Assembly (NCBI GenBank): GCA_013151555.1
Contig: JAADIA010000066.1
Coordinates: forward strand, 1 to 8,483
Direction of reading: 5' to 3'
Source of the DNA: Nitrospirota bacterium
GTDB lineage: Bacteria > NPL-UPA2 > JAADIA01
DNA length: 8,483 bases
Numbering within the stretch: position 1 is the first letter of the stretch; the number at the start of each line of letters is the position of its first letter. The notes under the pieces are model-generated. The model saw nothing but the letters and a program-made list of their open reading frames with translations, made no database searches and had not been told where the DNA came from. Of this stretch, positions 1 through 4,740 are shown piece by piece. The translations under genes were made by a program, and so were the position numbers.

Positions 1-121
1 TTCTCCGGCACTTCCACTGCCTGTTCCACCAGACCGTCTCCGGCGCACCGGCAGCTCTGGGAACAGGTAAGGAGAAGAGAGCCAAACAGAAAATTAGTAA
101 TCTGAAACCGGCATTGCTCAT
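1..121 (-). CDS. N-terminal part of an exported protein (runs off left edge)
   Basis: On the minus strand an open frame begins at the ATG at 121-119 and continues past the window edge. The first 40 codons read MSNAGFRLLIFCLALFSLPV, then PRAAGAPETVWWNRQWKCRR. Residues 6-20 form a hydrophobic core and AGA|PE is a plausible signal peptidase I site, so the product is probably exported. The mature start, WWN-x-x-W-x-x-R-R, resembles the opening of many bacterial surface proteins (DUF2341-like or related beta-sandwich proteins often begin this way), but too little is present to assign a family. An in-frame GTG at 124-122 is an alternative start. A GGAGG motif lies about 18-20 bases upstream, rather far, and a 24-codon ORF overlaps the start by one base, so translational coupling is possible. 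The gene is divergent from the sigma-factor operon. Confidence 0.6.
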   Translation of the reverse strand, partial: MSNAGFRLLIFCLALFSLPVPRAAGAPETVWWNRQWKCRR

Positions 122-195
122 CACTTCGTCATTAACCGCCTCCGGTTATCACAAGAAACATCAATGTCCTTGCCCACCAGTAAATATTTAATCAC
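121..195 (-). CDS. Possible 24-codon leader ORF coupled to the leftward exported protein
   Basis: A minus-strand frame starting at GTG (195-193) encodes about 24 residues (VIKYLLVGKDIDVSC, then DNRRRLMTK) and ends in TGA at 123-121, whose last base is the first base of the next gene's ATG (TGATG). An AAGGGAGGG sequence sits directly before the GTG, with a tight spacing of about 3 bases. The second GGAGG, at about 141-145, lies inside this ORF and could instead serve the ATG at 132-130, in frame three codons before the same stop. The coupling geometry is the main support. No domain is recognisable and the frame could be chance. Confidence 0.22.
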   Translation of the reverse strand: MIKYLLVGKDIDVSCDNRRRLMTK

Positions 196-330
196 ACTCC
201 CTCCCTTCTTTCAAGCAAAATTGACCGGCAAAAAATTCCATGCAATTAACAGCGCCTTATGGTAATATAAGATAAGGATAGAAAAGGGGAAGTGTATGTG
301 CAGAGATATATTTCCATTCCCGCGCTAACT

Positions 331-367
331 AAAAAGCCATGAGCGATAGATTCGCTCATGGCTTTTT
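331..367. terminator. Perfect 16-bp hairpin, bidirectional terminator-like
   Basis: The left arm AAAAAGCCATGAGCGA (331-346) and right arm TCGCTCATGGCTTTTT (352-367) are perfect reverse complements around a 5-base loop (TAGAT). Because the arms begin with five A and end with a T tract, an intrinsic terminator forms on either strand. Its place in a divergent intergenic region, where no annotated gene ends, is odd. It could end a short upstream transcript, act as an attenuator in one leader, or be a dyad binding site, since its right arm overlaps the expected -35 position of the TATAAT at 374-379. Confidence 0.7.
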
Positions 368-379
368 TGCTTTTATAAT
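351..379 (+). promoter_or_regulatory. Candidate promoter for the sigma/anti-sigma operon
   Basis: A perfect TATAAT hexamer followed by G lies at 374-379. Seventeen bases upstream the -35 position (351-356, TTCGCT) matches TTGACA at only three positions and falls in the right arm of the hairpin. Transcription would begin about 60 bases before the sigma-factor ATG. An ECF-type autoregulatory promoter is usual for such operons, but no convincing GAAC/GTC pair was found. The call rests mainly on the -10. Confidence 0.35.
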
Positions 380-449
380 GGAAAAAACTAAACAAAAAAT
401 GCTTCTCATTCGTATTATCTAGTGAAAGGAAGTGGTGGTTAGAGCATAA

Positions 450-1118
450 ATGAAAGAGCAAAGATCTCAGTCCCCCGACAATTCGCTTGCAGATAAACCT
501 CCCGGGAGTTCACTGAGGTCCGGCGAAGATAGGGATTTAGCCATCAGGGCACGAGAAGGTGACCTCGTTGCTTTTGAGGCCTTGGTAAGAAAATATCATA
601 GCCGCATTTATCGCTTGAGCTATCGCCTGGTCGGCAATGGTGAAGATGCTCAGGATATATCCCAGGAAGTTTTCATCCGGTTGCACAAGTTCATTAACAA
701 ACATAATCCTCATCGCAGTCTCCTAAGCTGGTTATTTAAAGTAGCTACAAATTTAAGCATAGACTTTAGACGGAGCAGACAGCGCCGCCATTACTTCCGG
801 CAAAAGTATGCAAGCAGATCAGATAACGAACACAGTTCTTCTTCCCTTACTAAATCCGCAGACCAAATTCTGGTAAATAAGGAACTTAATGAGATTGTAA
901 ATAGCCTCTTAAATTATCTGACGGAGAAAGAGCGAGCCGTATTTACCCTTCGCGACCTGGAAGATTTTTCCAGCGAGGAAGTGGTTGAAATATTGGGTTG
1001 TGCTTCCGGCACGGTACGTTGCCACCTCCATAAGGCCAGAACAAAAATAAGGGACAAATTATCTCATCTCTATCCGGATTTAGTTCCCTTTAAGGAAAAC
1101 AAAAACGATGAGATGTAA
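450..1118 (+). CDS. ECF-family RNA polymerase sigma factor (sigma-70 family)
   Basis: This 222-residue protein has the two-domain ECF architecture. Residues about 30-110 form sigma region 2, with the family pattern A-R-E-G-D-x-x-A-F-E-x-L-V-x-x-Y (34-49), a region 2.2 core ED-A-Q-D-I-S-Q-E-V-F (65-75) and W-L-F-x-V-A-T-N (94-101). A polar linker (about 112-145) follows, then region 4 (150-204) with the helix-turn-helix SSEEVVEILGCASGTVRCHL. It would direct RNA polymerase to a specific promoter set. A 28-residue polar N-terminal extension precedes region 2. The start ATG has only a weak AGAG or GGTGG upstream, so a different start is possible, although no better one is evident. The 3' end overlaps the anti-sigma start by 11 bases, the usual arrangement for a co-translated sigma/anti-sigma pair. 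The ECF subgroup cannot be told by eye. Confidence 0.93.
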   Translation: MKEQRSQSPDNSLADKPPGSSLRSGEDRDLAIRAREGDLVAFEALVRKYHSRIYRLSYRLVGNGEDAQDISQEVFIRLHKFINKHNPHRSLLSWLFKVATNLSIDFRRSRQRRHYFRQKYASRSDNEHSSSSLTKSADQILVNKELNEIVNSLLNYLTEKERAVFTLRDLEDFSSEEVVEILGCASGTVRCHLHKARTKIRDKLSHLYPDLVPFKENKNDEM

Positions 1119-1683
1119 AAAATACCGTAGATTATTAGCCCTTTATGTTGGCAACGACCTGTCTCCAAAACAGAATAGGAGCCTGGAAAATCACCTGTCC
1201 GGATGTTCTGAGTGCCGGAGAGAATTAAGTCTTTTACAAACTTCGCAGGAGGTAATAAAAAGAATCGGGAAAGCAGATGTCCCAGAGCTTAAATGGGAAG
1301 AGTTTTGGCCTCCCATACGCCGGCAGGTCTTAGGGAATCACTCGAGGTTTCTTCGTCCTCACGGTAGGTTGCTGGTTATCAAAAGAAGGCTTGCCTTGAG
1401 CCTTGCGGTGCCCTGCCTGGTGCTACTAGCTGTCGCGGGATTATATCTCTTCCCTGATTTCCGGCATTTTTCTCGACCCGATGTGAGATCTGTCGTCCCC
1501 TCTCCATTAGTCAAAGAAAAGGCAGGAAAGAGCGAAATAAGCATCTGGCTGGGAAGTAAATATCCGATTATAGACTATATCGGCAACGCTGATGCGGGGA
1601 TTATTGCTTTCAACACAAAAGATCCGATGATAAAAATAGTGTGGATTTTTGATGATGCTTTCGATCTTACTTTAGCCAAGTAA
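1108..1683 (+). CDS. Zinc-finger (zf-HC2) transmembrane anti-sigma factor
   Basis: A 191-residue protein begins with a ZAS/zf-HC2 domain: Cys3, then His29-x3-Cys33-x2-Cys36, the zinc-binding pattern of anti-sigma factors that hold ECF sigmas at the membrane. A cytoplasmic linker runs to about residue 93 and one membrane helix spans about 95-115 (LALSLAVPCLVLLAVAGLYL). The remaining 75 residues would lie in the periplasm and end with a short segment rich in Ile, Trp and Gly (about 144-185), perhaps a small sensor, that I do not recognise. The ATG lies inside the sigma gene's last codons. Family knowledge predicts release of the sigma factor by envelope signals, through proteolysis or zinc-site change. 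Whether its targets include the downstream genes is inference from position. Confidence 0.9.
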   Translation: MRCKKYRRLLALYVGNDLSPKQNRSLENHLSGCSECRRELSLLQTSQEVIKRIGKADVPELKWEEFWPPIRRQVLGNHSRFLRPHGRLLVIKRRLALSLAVPCLVLLAVAGLYLFPDFRHFSRPDVRSVVPSPLVKEKAGKSEISIWLGSKYPIIDYIGNADAGIIAFNTKDPMIKIVWIFDDAFDLTLAK

Positions 1684-1700
1684 AAATTTAAGGGGTAAAT

Positions 1701-1739
1701 CAGTTGGTGAATAATCCGGTTTATAATATACACCAATTG
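1701..1739 (+). promoter_or_regulatory. Inverted repeat around a TATAAT upstream of the secretin-like gene
   Basis: CAGTTGGTG (1701-1709) and CACCAATTG (1731-1739) are inverted complements except for one position, which is a G:T wobble in RNA. They enclose a TATAAT at 1722-1727. No good -35 sits 17 bases upstream. The dyad could be an operator over a separate promoter for 1754-2455, or an RNA hairpin just before the SD at 1743-1747. Confidence 0.3.
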
Positions 1740-1753
1740 AGAGGAGGCAAGTT

Positions 1754-2455
1754 ATGTTGATGGCAAAAATGAAATTGATGACCATGACAGTATTAGCCAT
1801 AGTTGTAACTCTGTATGCCATCGGGGAAACTTCCGCCGTCTATGGGGAAGAACAGATGGAAACCCGCATTTACAATATCAAGTTCAAAGATGCCAGAGAG
1901 CTAATGAAGATTCTGGCATCCAAATTTGAGGGCCGGTTTTTAGTTGACGACAAAGCTAACGCTATTATTGTTACCTCCGAGCCGTCCAATCTTAAAGCGA
2001 TGGAGAAACTAATAAAAAAAACCGACGCGGATTTTCTTCCCCCCAGACAAATAGAAGTGCAGATAAAGATGATTTTGGCATCCCGGGAAGAGACGGAACC
2101 TGAGATATCGCCCGGAATAGAAAACATCGGCAAACAACTTCAGAAGCTCTTTAAGTTTACCAGATATGAATTAATAGATATGGTAACCATACGAGGTGAA
2201 GATAGAGGAAAATCTCAGGTAAACTCAGAGGGAAGGTATAAGATAGATATAGAACCCCGTCTTATGGGAAAAGATTCAGGAATAATCCGGTTAAGGATTA
2301 AATTGTGGAAGAATGTACCTCCCCCGGTAAACTTTCAAACCATTTTAAATATAAAAAATGGGGGGACGGTTATTATTGGCGGCTCAACAGTAGCCAGTGT
2401 TGACAGAGCTCTAATCATCGCCGTTTCCGCCCGGACATTAGATGCCGAAATGTAG
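1754..2455 (+). CDS. Short exported secretin-related protein (NolW-like N domain, truncated secretin-like C region)
   Basis: This 233-residue protein starts at an ATG placed 6 bases after GGAGG. A signal peptide covers residues 1-28 (TSA|VY). Residues about 36-93 (RIYNIKFKDARELMKILAS, then ANAIIVTSEPSNLKAMEKLI) match the short N-domain repeat of type II/III secretion secretins (NolW/N1 type). PPRQIEVQIKMILAS (96-110) resembles the Q-[VI]-x-[VI]-x-x-x-I strand that opens a secretin core. The C-terminal end, with N-G-G-T-V-I-I-G-G (about 202-210) and a final A-L-I-I-A-V-S-A-R-T strand, mimics the G-x-x-V-V-I-G-G-L...T-P ending of secretins. The protein is far shorter than a typical secretin (450-700 residues), and little space remains for a full beta-barrel. 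It may be a periplasmic secretin-derived adaptor or a minimal pore subunit. A weak hairpin follows its stop. Confidence 0.72.
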   Translation: MLMAKMKLMTMTVLAIVVTLYAIGETSAVYGEEQMETRIYNIKFKDARELMKILASKFEGRFLVDDKANAIIVTSEPSNLKAMEKLIKKTDADFLPPRQIEVQIKMILASREETEPEISPGIENIGKQLQKLFKFTRYELIDMVTIRGEDRGKSQVNSEGRYKIDIEPRLMGKDSGIIRLRIKLWKNVPPPVNFQTILNIKNGGTVIIGGSTVASVDRALIIAVSARTLDAEM

Positions 2456-2473
2456 TGCTCATTGGAGCATTTT
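2456..2473 (+). terminator. Weak terminator-like hairpin after the secretin-like gene
   Basis: TGCTC (2456-2460) and GAGCA (2465-2469) pair around a four-base loop (ATTG), followed by TTTT. The stem is short and the T tract is only four bases, so termination would be partial at most. It starts immediately after the TAG stop codon. Confidence 0.35.
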
Positions 2474-2480
2474 GTAGTGT

Positions 2481-2530
2481 AGCCCTTTATGGGCGTAGAG
2501 AGCACCCTACGGGCACAAGCGGGGACAAGC
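2481..2530. repeat. GC-rich palindromic repeat-like segment
   Basis: GCCC-TTTAT-GGGC (2482-2494) is followed by CGTAG-AGAGCACC-CTACG (2494-2511) and then ACAAGCGGGGACAAGCCC. The short nested dyads are richer in G and C than the flanking genes and lie between two genes. They look like a dispersed intergenic repeat unit. Only one copy is in the window, so repetition cannot be shown. Confidence 0.3.
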
Positions 2531-2604
2531 CCTCAGCTAAACTTAACAGAAACTTGTGTAACAGGGCAGTAGTTGGGCAAAATCGGTAGCCGAAGGAGGC
2601 TGAA

Positions 2605-2946
2605 ATGGCAGAGGGGCTCATTTTAGCAGGCAGTTTTCTATTTATTGGTTTATTGATGGTCGGGCTTTCCCTACCCCTAACTCTGGGAAAAATTCCCCCG
2701 AATAAATGGTATGGATTTAGGGTTGGAAAGACGCTATCCAGCAAACGAGTATGGTACAAAGCGAATAAATATGCGGCAAAGAATCTATTGATAGCAGGCA
2801 TAATAATCTCCATAGGTTCTTTAGTATTACTGCCCTTTGTGGGGATCATATCCTTTCTGGCCATTGCAGGAATTGGGAACGTCTTAATTCTCACCTTATT
2901 AATCATAGTTTTGCTTCGGGCTTTCCTATACATCGATAAATTATAA
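2605..2946 (+). CDS. Small SdpI-family (SdpI/YhfL-type) membrane protein
   Basis: A 113-residue integral membrane protein starts at an ATG 5 bases after AAGGAGG. Three hydrophobic spans are visible at about residues 5-27, 60-78 and 82-108. Between the first two is the SdpI signature P-P-N-K-W-Y-G-F-R-V-x-K-T-L-S-S-x-x-V-W-Y-K-A-N-K (31-55), characteristic of PF13630. In Bacillus subtilis, SdpI is an immunity and signalling protein against the SdpC toxin, but that protein is longer and most PF13630 members are uncharacterised. Here only the SdpI domain is present and no toxin gene is adjacent, so a specific immunity role cannot be claimed. It lies between repeat-like segments on both sides and has no clear functional tie to its neighbours. 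Confidence 0.85.
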   Translation: MAEGLILAGSFLFIGLLMVGLSLPLTLGKIPPNKWYGFRVGKTLSSKRVWYKANKYAAKNLLIAGIIISIGSLVLLPFVGIISFLAIAGIGNVLILTLLIIVLLRAFLYIDKL

Positions 2947-3009
2947 GAATTTCGACTATGAAGATACTGTCAAAAATAAAATGACAAAAGATGAAAGAAA
3001 GATAATATA

Positions 3010-3061
3010 GGGGACTGTCCCAGATTTACGGAGCGTTAGCTCGTAGAATCGGGACTGTCCC
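3010..3061. repeat. REP-like element: paired 11-bp palindromes flanking a hairpin
   Basis: Two direct copies of GGGACTGTCCC (3011-3021 and 3051-3061) are each a perfect inverted repeat (GGGAC-T-GTCCC). Between them, GAGC-GTTA-GCTC (3031-3042) forms a hairpin extended by GATT...AATC (3022-3025 and 3047-3050). GGGACTGTCCC-type units resemble extragenic repeats mobilised by Y1-type (RAYT/IS200-like) transposases, but no transposase is in this window. The right copy ends 18 bases before the ATG at 3080, and its last bases can pair with the ribosome binding site. Confidence 0.6.
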
Positions 3062-3073
3062 TTTAAGGGAGGG
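3058..3073 (+). promoter_or_regulatory. Ribosome binding site that can fold into the adjacent repeat
   Basis: The SD of the 3080 gene, AAGGGAGGG (3065-3073), is 6 bases before its ATG and fixes that start. TCCC (3058-3061), the tail of the right repeat copy, can pair with GGGA (3067-3070) across a five-base TTTAA loop. The stem is only four base pairs, so any effect on translation is speculative. Confidence 0.3.
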
Positions 3074-3079
3074 AATAAA

Positions 3080-4255
3080 ATGGGGACATATCAAAGAATA
3101 AAGGGTCTTGGGACCATTCTTTTAGTTCAAGCCGTTATCCTGGGCTTGTTTGGAATGGGGACGGTTAAGGCCGGGCAGCAAATGGTTAGCGTAGCCGTCC
3201 TGGATTTTGATGTTACCAGGTCATTGCCCAACCGGGAGGATGTAAGATCGGTTATTACCGAGGGACTGATCAATGCCTTATCTGAAAAAGAGGGAATCCG
3301 GGTAGTGGAGAGAGAAAAGATAAGCGAATCCTTGCAGGAGCTTAAGTTAAGCGCCGAAGGGAAGATTGATAGATTGACCGCTTTGAAGATAGGGAAGATA
3401 ACAGGAGCCAGACTCATTATCAGCGGCAAAGTGGCCAGGATATCCGAAAGTATCATTATCAGCGCCCATCTGATTAATACCGAAACTACCCAACTATCCG
3501 CTGTTCAGGTTACCGCAGAGGGAATAAACCGGTTACTCCCGGCCGTTGATGCTCTTTCCAAAAAAATAGTAGAGCGTATTGCCAAAGAAGAAAAGGGTAT
3601 TCTCGCTGTTCCTTCACCAGAGGAAGAGATGAAGAGACAAAAAGCAGAGGAAGAGAAAATAAGAAATAAGATTGCCGGAAAGCACCTTCCCCGCCTCCTC
3701 ATTTTCGTTACTGAAGGGCATATGGGCCGGCAGGTCCCTGATCCGGCCGGAGAAACGGCAATGATTCGCTGGTTCACCAACTGCGGTTTTCCGGTAGCCA
3801 GCCGCATTTATGAGGGCATTCACGTACCCCTCCCTTCTCTTGAAAACCGGGGAGAAGTCACACTTGGTTTTACTCCGGCAGGGAACAAGGGAAGAAAGAT
3901 ATTTAACCTGTCCGGTCGGTTAATAAACAAGATAATTACCGGAGATTTTACAGCCATAACAGATAAGGTCAAGCAAGTTGCGGATTTGATAATTATCGGG
4001 GAGGCCTTCAGCGAAAGAGGAACCGAATCTCAAGGCCTGATATCAAGCAAGGGAAGAATAGAAGTCAAAGTTGTGGATACCCGCACGGGCAAGATTATGA
4101 TGGCGGCCAGCAAATATGGCGCCGGAGTAGATGTAGCTGAGCGGGTGGCCGGGAAAAGAGCGCTCCAGCAGGCCGGGGAAGAATTGGCCAAGGAGCTAAT
4201 TCCTATAGTAGTTGACAAGTGGGAGATCAAGTTGGAGAAAAGAAAAGGATGGTGA
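3080..4255 (+). CDS. Exported protein with CsgG/FlgO-like domain and a second, related-looking C-terminal domain
   Basis: This 391-residue protein has a signal peptide (hydrophobic core about 10-27, cleavage near VKA|GQ at 31). Residues about 35-170 form a CsgG/FlgO/TolB-N-like fold: strand V-A-V-L-D-F-D-V (38-45), then E-K-E-G-I-R-V-V-E-R-E-K-I-S-E-S-L, then A-L-K-I-G-K-I-T-G-A-R-L-I-I-S-G-K-V. A charged helical linker (about 172-202, rich in Glu and Lys) leads to a second domain (203-391) with P-R-L-L-I-F-V-T-E-G and, near the end, I-E-V-K-V-V-D-T-R-T-G-K-I-M-M-A followed by a long helix. That ending also recalls CsgG/FlgT-type proteins, so the protein may be a divergent tandem. There is no lipobox, so it is probably periplasmic. 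The TGA stop overlaps the next gene's ATG (TGATG), indicating co-expression with the CHAT gene. Confidence 0.8.
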   Translation: MGTYQRIKGLGTILLVQAVILGLFGMGTVKAGQQMVSVAVLDFDVTRSLPNREDVRSVITEGLINALSEKEGIRVVEREKISESLQELKLSAEGKIDRLTALKIGKITGARLIISGKVARISESIIISAHLINTETTQLSAVQVTAEGINRLLPAVDALSKKIVERIAKEEKGILAVPSPEEEMKRQKAEEEKIRNKIAGKHLPRLLIFVTEGHMGRQVPDPAGETAMIRWFTNCGFPVASRIYEGIHVPLPSLENRGEVTLGFTPAGNKGRKIFNLSGRLINKIITGDFTAITDKVKQVADLIIIGEAFSERGTESQGLISSKGRIEVKVVDTRTGKIMMAASKYGAGVDVAERVAGKRALQQAGEELAKELIPIVVDKWEIKLEKRKGW

Positions 4256-4740
4256 TGGAAAAAAGGAAGATTAAGAAAATGATGCCGGGGACAAATTTCA
4301 AGATAATATCAAGAGTAGCAGTATTGCTGTTACTGTTGTTCATTCCCGCTACTTGGGCAAATGTTAAAAAGTCGGAATCTAGGCCGATGGTCAGCAAATC
4401 TTCAGAAGCAGGCCTGGCACCTGGAACCATATATCTGATACCCATTGGTCAGGTAAGAGATAAATTGTTAAAGGATATGGTAACGGACATGGAATCCCGG
4501 CTCCGACATCCTGTTAAGATTGAACAATCTCCAGTAGATTTTTCCCGGGTCTACGATTCTGTTAATGACCGGTATGATGCTAGCGCCCTTTTAGATGAGA
4601 TGGGATGGAAAAGATATATTTCCCTGAAACGTTGTGTATTATTGGGGTTACGGAAAAGGGAATCTATACTAATGATAGCCTGTGGTATAACTACGCGAGG
4701 CTCAAAGCAGGGATTGGTGTGGTCTCCACATATCTACTAG
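4255..4740 (+). CDS. N-terminal fragment of the CHAT gene: signal peptide plus first half of archaemetzincin-like domain (frameshifted)
   Basis: The start at ATG 4255 is chosen because AAAAGG ends 6 bases upstream and the codon overlaps the previous stop; ATG 4249 and a longer form from 4219 are alternatives. Residues 1-35 form a signal peptide (core VAVLLLLLFIP, cleavage TWA|NV). From about residue 58 the sequence matches the start of archaemetzincins: I-Y-L-I-P-I-G-Q-V, then S-P-V-D-F-S-R-V-Y-D-S-V-N-D-R-Y-D-A-S-A-L-L-D-E-M. After about residue 116 (around 4602) the frame loses family resemblance and ends at 4740 in unrelated sequence. The domain resumes in the -1 frame in the overlapping ORF from 4605. 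This is therefore best read as the broken front of a single gene, not an independent protein. Confidence 0.72.
   Translation: MEKRKIKKMMPGTNFKIISRVAVLLLLLFIPATWANVKKSESRPMVSKSSEAGLAPGTIYLIPIGQVRDKLLKDMVTDMESRLRHPVKIEQSPVDFSRVYDSVNDRYDASALLDEMGWKRYISLKRCVLLGLRKRESILMIACGITTRGSKQGLVWSPHIY
4599..4640 (+). other. Probable frameshift site (-1 relative frame change)
   Basis: The upstream frame carries archaemetzincin-like sequence up to about LLDEMG, and the -1 frame carries the continuation from EKIYFPETLCIIGVTEKG. The -1 frame has a TGA at 4596-4598, so the switch must lie after that and before about 4635. The likeliest places are the A run 4609-4612 or the G run 4602-4604; one extra base in either restores a continuous frame. 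No standard A-AAA-AAG slippery heptamer is present in the reading phase. A sequencing or assembly indel and a real mutation are both possible. Confidence 0.75.

Larger units (their letters stand above)
122..449. other. Divergent intergenic region
   Basis: This stretch lies between the leftward exported-protein gene and the rightward ECF sigma gene and must hold both transcription starts. It contains the possible short leader ORF (121-195, minus), a perfect 16-bp inverted repeat (331-367) and a TATAAT hexamer (374-379). Between about 196 and 330 nothing is convincing: only a weak CTTAT/ATAAG dyad near 259-274. The minus-strand ORF across 246-461 has no SD, is low-complexity and reads through the hairpin, so it is not a credible gene. 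No riboswitch or RNA family was recognised. Confidence 0.6.

Noticed and set aside
246-461. Minus-strand 71-codon ORF in the divergent region
   Set aside because: It has no ribosome binding site, low-complexity Phe/Ser/Leu-rich composition, runs through the perfect hairpin, and overlaps the sigma-factor start.
2487-2933. Minus-strand 148-codon ORF opposite the SdpI-like gene
   Set aside because: The + strand frame has a strong SD and the PF13630 signature; the antisense frame shows no family features and is a shadow.
2605-2946. SdpI-like gene as bacteriocin immunity
   Set aside because: No SdpC-type toxin or SdpAB-like gene is nearby, and most PF13630 proteins have no shown immunity role.
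4605-4607. ATG 4605 as the native start of the CHAT protein
   Set aside because: It sits inside a recognisable domain whose first half and signal peptide lie in the upstream frame, and it lacks a good SD. The ORF is reported but the start is judged artificial.
4602-4614. Programmed -1 ribosomal frameshifting
   Set aside because: No X-XXY-YYZ heptamer is in the correct phase, and the A run of four is too short for usual transcriptional slippage. An indel is simpler, though recoding is not excluded.
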